Assembly (NCBI RefSeq): GCF_036320965.1
Contig: NC_092236.1
Span: 15,224,018-15,288,017 of the forward strand
Reading direction: 5' to 3'
Length of the DNA: 64,000 nucleotides
From: Panulirus ornatus
Taxonomy: Eukaryota > Arthropoda > Malacostraca > Decapoda > Palinuridae
Under the pieces are notes generated by a model. The model worked only from the letters and a program-made list of their open reading frames with translations, did no database searches and had not been told where the DNA came from. Numbering within the stretch: position 1 is the first letter of the stretch; every line of letters begins with the position of its first letter. Positions 1 to 11,280 of the stretch are shown in pieces. Both the position numbers and the translations under genes were made by a program.

Positions 1-1618
1 GTTATTTAATGTATGTATGACTCATGGTGAGGTGCCTGAGGATTGGCGGAATGCGTGCATAGTGCCATTGTACAGAGGCAAAGGGGATAAGAGTGAGTGC
101 TCAAATTACAGAGGTATAAGTTTGTTGAGTATTCCTGGTAAATTATATGGGAGGGTATTGATTGAGAGGGTGAAGGCATGTACAGAGCATCAGATTGGGG
201 AAGAGCAGTGCGGTTTCAGAAGTGGTAGAGGATGTGTGGATCAGGTGTTTGCTTTGAAGAATGTATGTGAGAAATACTTAGAAAAGCAAATGGATTTGTA
301 TGTAGCATTTATGGATCTGGAGAAGGCATATGATAGAGTTGATAGAGATGCTCTGTGGAAGGTATTAAGAATATATGGTGTGGGAGGCAAGTTGTTAGAA
401 GCAGTGAAAAGTTTTTATCGAGGATGTAAGGCATGTGTACGTGTAGGAAGAGAGGAAAGTGATTGGTTCTCAGTGAATGTAGGTTTGCGGCAGGGGTGTG
501 TGATGTCTCCATGGTTGTTTAATTTGTTTATGGATGGGGTTGTTAGGGAGGTAAATGCAAGAGTCCTGGAAAGAGGGGCAAGTATGAAGTCTGTTGGGGA
601 TGAGAGAGCTTGGGAAGTGAGTCAGTTGTTGTTCGCTGATGATACAGCGCTGGTGGCTGATTCATGTGAGAAACTGCAGAAGCTGGTGACTGAGTTTGGT
701 AAAGTGTGTGGAAGAAGAAAGTTAAGAGTAAATGTGAATAAGAGCAAGGTTATTAGGTACAGTAGGGTTGAGGGTCAAGTCAATTGGGAGGTGAGTTTGA
801 ATGGAGAAAAACTGGAGGAAGTGAAGTGTTTTAGATATCTGGGAGTGGATCTGTCAGCGGATGGAACCATGGAAGCGGAAGTGGATCATAGGGTGGGGGA
901 GGGGGCGAAAATTTTGGGAGCCTTGAAAAATGTGTGGAAGTCGAGAACATTATCTCGGAAAGCAAAAATGGGTATGTTTGAAGGAATAGTGGTTCCAACA
1001 ATGTTGTATGGTTGCGAGGCGTGGGCTATGGATAGAGTTGTGCGCAGGAGGATGGATGTGCTGGAAATGAGATGTTTGAGGACAATGTGTGGTGTGAGGT
1101 GGTTTGATCGAGTAAGTAACGTAAGGGTAAGAGAGATGTGTGGAAATAAAAAGAGCGTGGTTGAGAGAGCAGAAGAGGGTGTTTTGAAATGGTTTGGGCA
1201 CATGGAGAGAATGAGTGAGGAAAGATTGACCAAGAGGATATATGTGTCGGAGGTGGAGGGAACGAGGAGAAGAGGGAGACCAAATTGGAGGTGGAAAGAT
1301 GGAGTGAAAAAGATTTTGTGTGATCGGGGCCTGAACATGCAGGAGGGTGAAAGGAGGGCAAGGAATAGAGTGAATTGGAGCGATGTGGTATACAGGGTTT
1401 GACGTGCTGTCAGTGGATTGAATCAAGGCATGTGAAGCGTCTGGGGTAAACCATGGAAAGCTGTGTAGGTATGTATATTTGCGTGTGTGGACGTGTGTAT
1501 GTACATGTGTATGGGGGGGGGGGGGTTGGGCCATTTCTTTCGTCTGTTTCCTTGCGCTACCTCGCAAACGCGGGAGACAGCGACAAAGTATAAAAAAAAA
1601 AAAAAAAAAAAAAAAAAA
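1..1618 (+). mobile_element. RTE-like LINE copy 1, short-UTR subfamily, cut by window edge
   Basis: Non-LTR retrotransposon copy of the dominant family in this window. It contains the RT part of the ORF (2-1402), a short 3' UTR (1403-1590) and a poly(A) tail ending near 1618. The UTR runs straight from the conserved 'GTAAACCATGG' block into the TATGTATATTTGCG block, so about 260 bp present in the long-UTR copies is missing. A run of 13 G (1513-1525) is followed by the conserved terminal stem-loop (CTACCTCGC / GCGGGAG). The 5' part lies outside the window, so full length and target-site duplication cannot be judged. It is nearly identical to the copies at 15871, 30102 and 54814, which suggests recent activity. 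Confidence 0.9.
2..1402 (+). CDS. LINE reverse transcriptase (RTE type), 5'-partial, uninterrupted
   Basis: Open without a break from the window edge to a stop at 1400-1402. It would copy LINE RNA at a nicked target by target-primed reverse transcription. Counting from the first in-window Met (17): the fingers motif with NYRGISLL is at about residues 30-37, a GFRSGRGCVDQ block at 66-76, motif A 'AFMDLEKAYDRV' with catalytic Asp100, motif B 'LRQGCVMSPWLF' near 158-169, and motif C FADD with Asp208-Asp209. Then come KSKVI and YLGVDL. The C-terminal region (LYGCEAW, GHMERM, RRGRPNWRW) is the tail typical of RTE-clade proteins. The endonuclease domain would lie upstream, outside the window. This is the least damaged RT in the window. 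Clade assignment is from motif recall, not a search. Confidence 0.85.
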   Translation, partial: LFNVCMTHGEVPEDWRNACIVPLYRGKGDKSECSNYRGISLLSIPGKLYGRVLIERVKACTEHQIGEEQCGFRSGRGCVDQVFALKNVCEKYLEKQMDLYVAFMDLEKAYDRVDRDALWKVLRIYGVGGKLLEAVKSFYRGCKACVRVGREESDWFSVNVGLRQGCVMSPWLFNLFMDGVVREVNARVLERGASMKSVGDERAWEVSQLLFADDTALVADSCEKLQKLVTEFGKVCGRRKLRVNVNKSKVIRYSRVEGQVNWEVSLNGEKLEEVKCFRYLGVDLSADGTMEAEVDHRVGEGAKILGALKNVWKSRTLSRKAKMGMFEGIVVPTMLYGCEAWAMDRVVRRRMDVLEMRCLRTMCGVRWFDRVSNVRVREMCGNKKSVVERAEEGVLKWFGHMERMSEERLTKRIYVSEVEGTRRRGRPNWRWKDGVKKILCDRGLNMQEGERRARNRVNWSDVVYRV

Positions 1619-2163
1619 TAAACAGTGAGTTACCTTTTCATGCTAAAGGCATCAATAAAGAAAAAAAATGGGCGGAGATGAGACATAGAACATCAAAAGA
1701 GCTACAATGTTTGAAAAGTGAACTATTAGTGATGATGTACATCCCTGACTGTGTAAAAGTATTAGTAAGTAAAGTATATTTGACGGAAACTTCCGTTCTC
1801 AGACAGCAATCATTATCCCGGGTTTTCTCTATGATAACAAACGGTAACATTCGGTACATGCGAATATAAGCATATAGTCAAACATGTCAGGGAATGGTGG
1901 TGTAGTACCAGGTTATACTTGTGTCTACTGTTGTGATTCAAAGACTATGGAGACACTGAAACGCCGGAGCTTTGATGAGTGTAGGTTGCCTGAGAGACCT
2001 TTGACAGTGGGTGTTGTCAGAACTGTGAAAGCGTAAAATTTCATGCCGAAAGCTGACGATAACTTGAGTTTATACCTTCGACACCTTACTACGCTCAGGG
2101 ACGTTTTATAAGCCATACCTTTAAAGCAAAGTTCTGATGAAATTTCAAAACCTTACGCATTAC

Positions 2164-2344
2164 GTGGAGTACTGAGAAGCCTTGAAACCATACGGTCAAA
2201 GTGGATTGCTGAGAAAACTTTAGGATCATACAGTTAACCTACAACGCTGAGGAAAACACAAAGTTAGCCTTAGGGCGTGAGGAAGCCTTGAAGCCTTATA
2301 CATAAAGTGGGACGCTGAGAAAGCCCTGAAGCCGTCTCAGTTAC
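2164..2344. repeat. Degenerate ~37-bp minisatellite
   Basis: About five diverged units begin near 2164, 2201, 2238, 2274 and 2307. Each carries a 'GCTGAGAAAGCC'-like core followed by a CATAC/AAAG segment. Spacing is 33-37 bp. The units differ at many positions, so the array is old. Confidence 0.55.
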
Positions 2345-4145
2345 CGGAAGAGGCTGGAAATATTCACCGAGCACCCTCTTAGCTTTGTAGGTGATACACA
2401 CACACGCAATTAGAGCCTTCATATACCACAAGTATCGTTTTTACTAGAGGGGAAAATCCTCCGTAATGCCGGATTTGCCAAGGATCTACATAATACAGCA
2501 CATATATGAATCAGACGAAACTGCGACTAAGCACATAGAAATAACATTAAACTTCCTCTGTAGACCTAACTTCATAGGTATATAGGAGACCCAAACATAT
2601 TCCAAATTGCCTAAACGAGCCCTCACATGCATCAGATGATTGTCTTCCAAGCCAGTAGTGGTAGTATTCTGTTATTCTTTGGGTTTATGCCAGACTCGAA
2701 GAATTTGTGGTGTGTATACAGGTTCTCTGGCTTCACAGGTGCCAATTGTTGCTTTGCTCTCTGATCACATGTTGCTGTCTACTAATGTGTGTACTCTGTA
2801 CGCCTCTATTCACTTATTTTCATCGTAGTTGAAGTAATTAGGAATTTATTTTCTCTGCCCTACACATGCAACGATGTGCAGATTTACTAGATTAACAGAT
2901 TTCCTCCATCGTAACTATTGATCAGGACTGGGAACGTAGATTGCTTGATTAAAAACCTTCCTTGTTCTGAGAACATTAAAGTATCTGCTAGAGATCTTAT
3001 GAAAGTCGTATAGCAATGAGAGAATTACAGGGATGGTTTGCCATCATTTTCTTTGTGGTAGTCTTATACTACTGGTGATAGCGTGTGTCCGAATGGTACA
3101 GAGAGTCAGTCGTAAAAACTCTAAAATCATAAGTGAGAAGGTTTGTGATTGCATTTCAAATTCAGTTGACTCTTTTGAGTGTTGGTGGCCAGGAGAACGT
3201 TGGGAAAATAGAAGAAAAGTCGAAGCGTTATAGAAAAGCAGGGTAAACGTTAAAAGCTGTTCGGTAAACAGGGGTGCTATGATTATCCGGATGAATAAAA
3301 GTTGTTGCTTTATTTTATGAAACTGAAGCTCTCAGCAGAGCATTAAGGATGAGATCAAGGGACTTTTCTGTCAAAGCTTTATTATGATTATTGATATTAT
3401 TATCAGTATCTTCTTGATCATTATCATTGCTACTGTTACCCTTATTCCTGCATCCTCTTTTTTTTTATCATTAGCATTAATGGTTTCATTATATATCTGA
3501 TCCTAATTACTATTATCGCACTTACCGTTATAGACGCCTTTGCATGAGGCACTGCGACCGAGGAAGTAGAGCGAGCGGCAGACGTGAAACGTGAGGCGAG
3601 TAACGAACACACCGTAAGACAACTTTAGTAACTTAGTAATTACCTGGGACGGTATACAGAGATGACTGGGATGCGTTAGTCCGCTGAGGATCACATTTAT
3701 GGGTCTCTTGAATTTAATGATAAACGAGAGAAACGCAGTAAACTAACGAAGCTCTTCAAAACAGAAGATGCAAATCACAGGTGCATAAAAGTAATCTGAT
3801 ATGATCGACTTTCATAAGATAAAGAATAAACAGAAAATGGGAGATAACAGAGTCGAGGGCAGTTATCGAAGTGATTATATAAAAAAATGACAACAATATC
3901 AGTGGAAACAATCGTAACAAACACGACAATGGCATTAACAATAAACTTTAGTCGGGCAAATTGGTTTTCACGCACTAGTATTGATAATTGAACGAAAAAA
4001 TAATTAACTCGCATTTTTCCCTGTTTTACGGTCCCTACAGTGACAATATTTGCGTTACAAAGAATACAAATAAATGTTAGTTCTGCTGAATATTGTTGTG
4101 GCTTGGCCGGGAGCGAGAGCCACCCTCCCTTAACCCACCTCGCCC

Positions 4146-4184
4146 TAACTTTCGTTATGGTTTGGGTACAAACAACGAAAGTTA
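4146..4184. repeat. Perfect 11-bp inverted repeat
   Basis: TAACTTTCGTT (4146-4156) and its exact complement AACGAAAGTTA (4174-4184) are separated by a 17-bp loop. Flanking CCC and GGG could extend the stem after small bulges. It could form a hairpin. No element or gene is recognised around it. Confidence 0.6.
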
Positions 4185-4379
4185 CGGGTTTAGGGGTCCC
4201 TCGATAATGACGACTCCCAGTAAAAACTAAAAAAAAAAAAAGAGAAAAAAAAATAGCAGCGAAGGCCGCGAGTGCTCGAATGGCAAGGAAACCAGGAGCA
4301 AAGACTGAACCACGACCATGAGAGTTCAGTGAGAACCTAAGTAATAATATCTCTGAAGGTTAGACTGTTCCAATGAGGT

Positions 4380-4690
4380 TTGCAGTAGTGATGGTTCCAA
4401 CTCGAGACATTGTTCGAGGGGAAAGCCAGTAGTGCTGCCCTCGGTAATGAGGTCGCCACCAATAGTGACCCAGCAGTGAGGACACAGACTATGAAGAACC
4501 CAAAAAAGACTTGATACTATGGAATTATGCTGCCAAAAAGAGCTGGAAAGATTTGGCGATGAGGAATGTCGGAGCACCGGCAATGAGGAAGCAGAGACCC
4601 CAAACAGCAAGGAACTTGGAGACCCTGGCGCCAGGAGGCGTCTAAAAAGCCCAACAGTAAGGAATTTTGCAGACCAAGTATAAAGTTCAA
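4380..4690. repeat. Loose repeats of a CAGTAATGAGG-like motif
   Basis: Motifs such as CGGTAATGAGG, CAGCAGTGAGGA, GGCGATGAGGAA, GGCAATGAGGAA and CAACAGTAAGGAA recur at irregular spacing of about 25-60 bp. This looks like a decayed tandem repeat. Period and copy number are unclear by eye. Confidence 0.35.
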
Positions 4691-4724
4691 AATCGAGAAT
4701 GAGCTCTCCAGCAGGTTCATGGTT

Positions 4725-4789
4725 GTGCACTGCCAGAGGGCGGTGCCAAAGTGGCACTGTCAGGATGGCACTGCCAAAGGGCGGTGCCA
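4725..4789. repeat. Two GC-rich hairpin repeats
   Basis: Two near-identical 24-bp segments (4725-4748 and 4766-4789) each consist of a CACTGCC arm, an AGAG/AAAG loop and a GGCGGTGCC arm. In the second the arms pair over ten positions with one G-T wobble. The segments lie 41 bp apart. Confidence 0.6.
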
Positions 4790-6856
4790 TTCCTGGGAGC
4801 CGGCTAAAACGGGTCTCCATCTTGGTCGTGTGGTTACTTTGTTTTTCTTCACCCCCGACAAAGAAAGGGACGGACCGGAATGAGGGGAAAAGATTAATAA
4901 AATCTGTCCTGAGACATGGGCACAGTGGGTGATCACACTAAATTACTCTCCCAGAAATGTCGCAAAAGTTATTTGTGCGAGTCAAGAAAGTTGCTGAGTT
5001 CTTTCAACAACAAAAGTTGAAGGAATTTGTCTTATATGGAAGATTGTTCATAATATCACTTCAGACGTCAGAAAGATGATGGAAAGGACTTCGACTATAA
5101 ACCTGTTCCAGGAAACAAGGGTACCATCTCGCAGAGGACAAGGTACTGTCTTAAATTTCTCATGGAAAATATACAACCAATTACTACTTAATCTCTACCT
5201 TTCGTGTGGTCAGTTTGAAAACATACCTAAACTCCTTTACAGCGTTACGACAACTTCCTGCTTAACCGCAAACATTCTATGTGATATATCATCAGGGAGT
5301 TATACGGTAAATATAAACACACACTGCCCGATTCTTTAGACGTTTTTGATAGTTTCTCTGGTCTCCATTTCAATTGATTCGTCAAAATGAAAGAAAAACA
5401 ATTAGGTAGCGGAGAATCGGCTAGGCTTCTCTTCGCGCGTGGCGCTGTCCAGTGACTGAGTGTTGACGTCACTTCAATCTTCCAAAATGCCATCAAAATC
5501 GTCGACCTCGCTGTCAAACTGAGGGTACCACTGACGCAAGCGTCCTTGAATGTGTCAAAAGGTTTTAAAAGCTAAGATATCCAACATTCTTGCTGCATTA
5601 TGTGACTCAAGCAGACATGAGCTACTTCGGGATTGTCAAGATACTTTCGCAAGATAACTTCATTATTTCATTGGTTCTGTCTCCTTGAAGTTCTCACACG
5701 ATCGAAATGTATGTACCATCATTTCAAGGACATCATTGTTATATTCTAATTATGAGACTAGCAATACAGATTTTATGGATGACAGCGGTTCGATCAATAT
5801 GGATAAGGAACTACTGGTCTCCCCTGGCATGTAACCGTAGCCCGTGCTTAACAGAGACTCGAACACTGTTTGTCAAGACCAGGAACTTGTGGGATTGTTG
5901 TTGATTACGTGTTTGCTCTTGACTTGTGTAATGCTACCTCGTAGGCTGGAAGATAGCGAGACATGAAGACACCACGGTAATGAATACCCACAGGAAAAGA
6001 TTTTGGGTTCAGTCGTCGTACGAGATCAACCACTCGAATGTTGGTCTAGACTTTGATATAAAACAAGCAGCGGCTTTGAACCTCCCTCGTTTTCCTCATT
6101 ACACCCCCCCCCCTTTTTTTTTTTTTTTTTATCTCGCTGTGTCTCCCTGTCTGGGCCCATATGTTTCATATCTACAAACTCCAAAATTTCCTACATCCTT
6201 TTTCTTTCTTAGAAATCAGTATCCACTCCTCGTGACTGGTCCTCCAAAATCAAATATCTCGTCTCTTCCTTCCAGTTTATGCTTCACTATTTCTGACAAT
6301 ATTGGCTGACTCCTGTTGCTCGCTAGCTTTCTGCCTCTGATCGTAATCCGTGCCTGTGCCTTCCATCTCACTTAGCAACTCCTCTCACATATTAAAGTAT
6401 TCATCCCTAATGCTCTCGGTCTTCACTGTTTTTGTTGCTGATGTTAGTCGCGAGTTCCATTTCATCCTTCCCTTTGATTTCCTTTACAATGCTGTCATTT
6501 TTTTTCTTTTCCCTGTTTTCTTTCTCTTGTATGGAACTGTTTGATTTTTCCCCTTTTGTACCTTTCTTCACATCGTTGGCGCTCGGTTACAGCCCTTATA
6601 AGCTACTTGATTCATATCAATATATATTTGCCTGTATGTATTCGTCTGAACAAGTGTCTGTGTTCGTGTGCGTGAGCGGTGTGTGTATGTCATTACCTGT
6701 TTGCAATTATTCATTCGCACTGTACAGGAAATGGGTTAATATTCGCAAGGCCTCATTTCTTGTGCGTGTGTGATTACAGTTTGTAATTACTATTTGTGTT
6801 TTAAGGGGAGAAAGTTTTTCGCTCGTGTTGCCCCATGTTCTTAACCTAATATGTAT

Positions 6857-7020
6857 GCCAGGTACCCATTCTTTCGACCAACCCGTAAGTAATGACTAAC
6901 AGCTGGGTGGATTATGGACCTGCTACCGCGACCAGGATTCGAACCCATGTGGGCTTAATCCCAGATGACCCTTGCATGGTTGACGGTCAATAACACTATA
7001 TCCATTACACCACAGAGGTG
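6857..7020 (-). mobile_element. tRNA-derived SINE, copy A
   Basis: Read on the minus strand, this begins with a tRNA-like head holding a probable A box (TGGTGTAATGG, complement of 7002-7012) and a perfect B box (GGTTCGAATCC, complement of 6935-6945), the internal RNA polymerase III promoter. A unique tail follows and ends in ATGGGTACCTGGC near 6858. The same tail and B box occur in a second copy at 13417-13540. No target-site duplication is obvious. Confidence 0.65.
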
Positions 7021-7950
7021 GGTATGCGTATTCCAACATACTCAATTTCCTCGATACTTGTCGTTATGCATGTCATAACCGTGAGGTTAGGGTTGAAAAT
7101 CAAATCTTCTTGATTGCGTCGATTTTTCTCTTAACCGTCCCGAAAAGTTTTATCGTCACCACATCTCGCTAACTTACCTGCCTCCCTATTTCTCCGTCTC
7201 AGTGCAGCCCGTCTTGTTACACCAGTCTTGACACTTCCGTCTCTGATATTCAGTGCACTAATACCAAAGAAAAAGTTGTAGGTTTTCTGTTGTTGAGCAG
7301 AATGGTCTTACGCGTTTTATTTGCCCATATGACCTTCAAGGAAGCTACAGGCGTGAGTGGTTTTATGTGTTTGTGAGCAATAATATTACCTTGATATTAC
7401 ACTCGTAAGTCTGCAGCCTTATGAATATATTTTCTCACTATATCACGGTAACAAGCGTATTTTAAGCATGAATAGTAGATAGTGAAATTAGTTTTGAATA
7501 GTTGAATGAATTATGAAAGCCATGGTACTGGCAAAACATGTTCCGGTAGTTAATGTAGTCTTGGGAGAAATGGAAAAGAGTGAGTGAAAAAGAATTTTGA
7601 TATTTATCAGACTCCACAAGTGATAGTATACCTGACTCATAAAGGTAGAAAGGTAATAGGATGAGGAAAAAAACGAAAGAGTAAAGAAATATGGATGTAC
7701 ATCTATACTGTTGATTTCATATATGAATTTATATGAACAGTATCTCTATTTCCAGTTCCTAAGCTTAGATCAGGTACATATAGTCCCTCAAATCGCAAAT
7801 ACACCTTAACCCATGCTCACTGTACTAAAGCTAAATAAGAAGTTCCATCAACATACGAGTTTAATATAAGGTTGATATTAGGTAAAAAAAAAAAAAATGC
7901 AGTTGTTTGATCTTAACATCTTGATTATAGTGAATTCTTGTATGTTGCAG

Positions 7951-8088
7951 GGAACGCACTGGAGCTGGCTCCTTCCAAAGTAAAAGCGTCGGTGGTTCGT
8001 TCACATACAACAAAATTCTGGCCAGCCAGACGTTATGGAGCCCGTACACCACAAGAACCCTCTCAGATCGCTTCTTCAAGTACGAACG
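7951..8088 (+). CDS. Orphan exon candidate, unknown gene
   Basis: A 138-bp segment is bounded by a good acceptor (TATGTTGCAG, AG at 7949-7950) and a strong donor (GTAAGAG starting at 8089). It is visibly richer in G and C than the flanks. Two of three plus frames are open across it. In the frame starting at 7952 it would encode about 45 residues, including 'SFTYNKILASQTLW' and 'LSDRFFKYER'. I do not recognise the product. Because 138 is divisible by three it would be a phase-symmetric internal exon. It could also be a 5' untranslated exon of the gene whose first coding exon is at 23129, or a chance pair of splice-like sites. Transcript evidence is needed. Confidence 0.3.
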
Positions 8089-9299
8089 GTAAGAGATGAG
8101 TTTTACTTTTCTTTCTCTTTGATTCTGTCTTTTGTAGTTGTGCAATTCTAAATTTCATTTTCCTGATTGAACATTGATCTTATAATCATTATTTGCATGT
8201 TCAAGTATAACGTATGTTAGATATGTTGCAAAATATGTTGGGAAATAACTGATATTTCGTGTCGAAGTGAAAGAAAAATTAGATCTTTCTACTATTTGGT
8301 CCTGTGTTGCCCAACACGGCTAAGTATCACCACTTTTTTTAGATCACATCTGCTAGATGTTAAGGGAGAATTCGATGCCACCTTGATGGACGGTTAGACC
8401 CACCATGACCCCTAGAACTTTGACGTTATATCCAGTTTGGGCTGGGAATACGATAAGTGTTTTATTTCCAATGACCTGGCAGCGTTCTATGCACATTGCT
8501 TGGTGATCACTTCCGCGACAGAGTCGAGATACCCCATCTGGAAACTTCTTTTTAAAAACTCGTAATGTATTTTCCGATAAACTCTTAGGAATTTGAGATC
8601 CACGTAAAACAGAAGGTAATAATGTCTGATAACTTGAGTTTCCTTAGACTAGGAGAATAATGTCCGTACACTATTTACAGTTTCGATGAAATTCAGGTTT
8701 AGATATCTCTTCATTCCGAAAAAAAAAATGGGGAAAGAAAAACACGCATCCTTTGTTACCACAGCCGTGTGTTTTAACACGAGACATTTGTTTCAAGTTT
8801 TGACCAATAAAATGCGGACGTTGTTCTCTGAACTGCACTGGTTTCATGTTGGGTGCACTGTGATACGCCAGGCGCTGGTCTCATCGCCCGGACACAGCAG
8901 TTCACTGGGAAATCATTGAGGTAACGAAATATCTGGGTGACTGAATGTAACGACCATAAATATACATGTTGGATACTATCTGGTAATACTAGCTCTCCTG
9001 TACATGTGGTGTATTTAAACCCAGTGGTATGTATTTGACGCCACGGTGGACGTGGCCGGCTTCCTGAGCGCTGCGTGGGTCTCCTAGGGCAGGAAGGTGA
9101 GGTTAGGTCGTGCTGCGATACATAGGAAGTTTTGGTTAAGAATTTATGATGGTACATGAGACCTTAAGGGTAATACGAAATGTTCCAATCCTCTAAACGT
9201 AATCATGCGTTATACGCACTGTTAGTCATCTGTTGCGTCTGAGTTGCACGGTAAGTGGAGGCGAAGGCAGCCAACATGCACACTTACTGCTCCTGTATG

Positions 9300-9990
9300 G
9301 CAAGTCATGCGTAACCTATCCTCCCTCCCTTCCTCCTCTCCCCAGGAACCATTTACTTCCCCTTCCAGCAGCCAGTTACCTCCCCCTCCCCTTCCAGCAG
9401 CCATTTATTTCCCCCTCCGTCTCCTAGTTACCTCCCCCTCCAGCATGCACGTTCCATCCTACCTCGTTCCTCCTTACCTTCCTCCTGCTTTGTCCTTTTT
9501 CATGTTCACTCCCACACCCCAACATCTGCCCATCCACTCCTCGTATCCCACCTCCTTTTTACTCACCCCCATTTTACACCTCCCTTACCAGCCTCAGAGC
9601 AAAGGGGAAAGGGGAGGAGAGGGGGCAGGCGACAAAGAATAGCGACCCATTAACGGGATTGCGTCGCCGAACACCAAAGCTACCTCCCCAAATATTTCTC
9701 CTAGAACTTCTCCCCACCCTCTGTCCTAAGTCTGCTCCCCACATTTCCCCCTTAAATTCATCTAACTCTGTACCCTAGGCTTGCTCATTCCACCTCCTTT
9801 AACCTTCTCCCCATGCTTACCCCATAAACATTTTCCCCACTCTACAACGCACTTCACCCTGTGCCCATATGTGTTTCCTGTATCTTGCAGTCCACACTCG
9901 TTCCCCATACACTCTTCCACCACCCACTCCCTGCACCTGACTTCCACACCTGCACCTGCTTCCTTTACCCATTCATCCCCCAGAAGACAG
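9300..9990. repeat. C+T-rich strand-asymmetric tract
   Basis: Runs of CCCTCC, CTTCC and CACTC dominate the plus strand for about 700 bp. Several imperfect copies of a 'CCAGCAGCCA..TACCTCCCC' unit occur between 9360 and 9450. Long open frames on both strands here are a by-product of this composition. Confidence 0.6.
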
Positions 9991-10429
9991 TCCTCCATAT
10001 AGCTCATTAGCTTGTCAGTCTTTGATCCTACCCATTTCCATATTCATCCCCAAACGTATCCAAAATCTTTTGGGTAGGTGAGGTTAGGTTTAACCTTTCC
10101 ATTGGTATATCTGTGCCGCCAGCACCACAGAGGAGGTCTTATGAGGAACAAGAAAACTGTAGCAAAGCAGTTCTGTGGTTTCATAGCTCCCTGAAAACAG
10201 TAATAAGCCATTAGAGAGTTTAAGAGTCGTGATGCAGCTGATTAATGAGTCAGCAAAGGGTAAACTTGATGGATAAGAATGTCAAGGACGAAGGCTTCTC
10301 TAGGCCACCAATCAACAAGTAAGTGTTTGGGTGTACGAGTCACTTGGGAAGAAATCTAAAGGACTGCAATCGAGAGGGAAATACAGACTAGGATTCCAAG
10401 TACCAAGAAAATAGTTGAGTATCAGTTAG

Positions 10430-10625
10430 CAAGGGAGGTCTCAAGTGTGCCGGTCGGCTAAGAAGTAGGCGACAGTATACTTGTCAGCAGGGCGACAGGT
10501 AGCAAGTTCAACAGGGGTTGGGGGTCGGTAGCCAACAACAGCAGCAGCCAGGAAAGGCAGCAGCAAGCTTGGGGAAACAGCCAGCGTAGGTAGCAACCAG
10601 CTAAGGCAGCATTTAGCAAGTCAAC
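10430..10625. repeat. Degenerate AGCAAG/CAGCAG-rich stretch
   Basis: Short AGCAAG, AGCAGC and GGCAGCA motifs recur, for example around 10500-10615, without a stable period. This looks like an old low-complexity repeat. Confidence 0.4.
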
Positions 10626-11280
10626 AGATGGCCCGGACGGTTGGAGATGAAGCCGAATCTGTCAAAGTGAGAAATACTTAAGCAGAATAACTCCTTTTTA
10701 TTCCCATCCATTTCTCTTCCCCCTCTTCCCCCCCCCCCTTCCGTCTTTCCGTTCCCATCCTCCCCCCACCACACCCACCCACCCCCCACCCCAAACGTAA
10801 CCCCCATCTGTCAAAACAACACTTAACTTTTTGCTGATCCAGGCTCCATAGTTGCTCTCCAAATTGGGACAGGGCGATATTGCGAGAAGGTCTCTTGGAC
10901 CTGGGGCGATAAATCAAATATTATAAGAAATCGCTGCCGAAGAAAGAACAGAGCTGTCGAGATCGGATTATATTCTTTCCTAGCTTTTAATCTCATAGGG
11001 ACTGTAAAGGCGCTCTGTAAATCCTCTTTTTTTTTTTTTTTTTACCTATTATCGAGAGACAGTTGGATCATATTCGATAAATAAATAGAACTCTCCAAAT
11101 CCTAACTTGCTTCTTTCCTGCATTTATTGACTCTACGCGGAGGAATCCTACGGTGCCGGTGTTCTGAACTTCTGGTTAAATTAGGATCCAACTTCTGGCG
11201 TAAACATCACCTCATTTGCATGAGAAAATCCCATTGTCGACTACCGAAAAACACAGTACAAATGAGGAGTGGAAGAGATC

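Larger units (their letters stand above)
1619..6856. other. Unique AT-rich intergenic DNA
   Basis: I see no supported gene here. All open frames are short, lack family motifs and lack paired splice sites. The stretch contains a degenerate minisatellite (2164-2344), an inverted repeat (4146-4184), a loose repeat region (about 4380-4690) and two GC-rich hairpins (4725-4789), listed separately. Confidence 0.6.

Noticed and set aside
886..1338. Long minus-strand open frame opposite the LINE RT, repeated in every LINE copy (e.g. 16428-16880, 30525-30998, 56787-57245)
   Set aside because: It is rich in Ser, His, Thr and Pro and exists only because the RT strand avoids certain codons. It follows the LINE wherever it goes and has no domain of its own.
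3400..3480. ATTATTATC-rich stretch as a microsatellite
   Set aside because: Too irregular and short to call a repeat array.
6930..7015. Functional tRNA gene
   Set aside because: A and B boxes are present, but the acceptor stem and cloverleaf do not close and the sequence continues into a SINE body shared with 13417-13540.
9244..9642. 132-codon frame in the C+T-rich tract
   Set aside because: Low-complexity Pro/Ser/Leu translation caused by composition. The opposite strand is also open.
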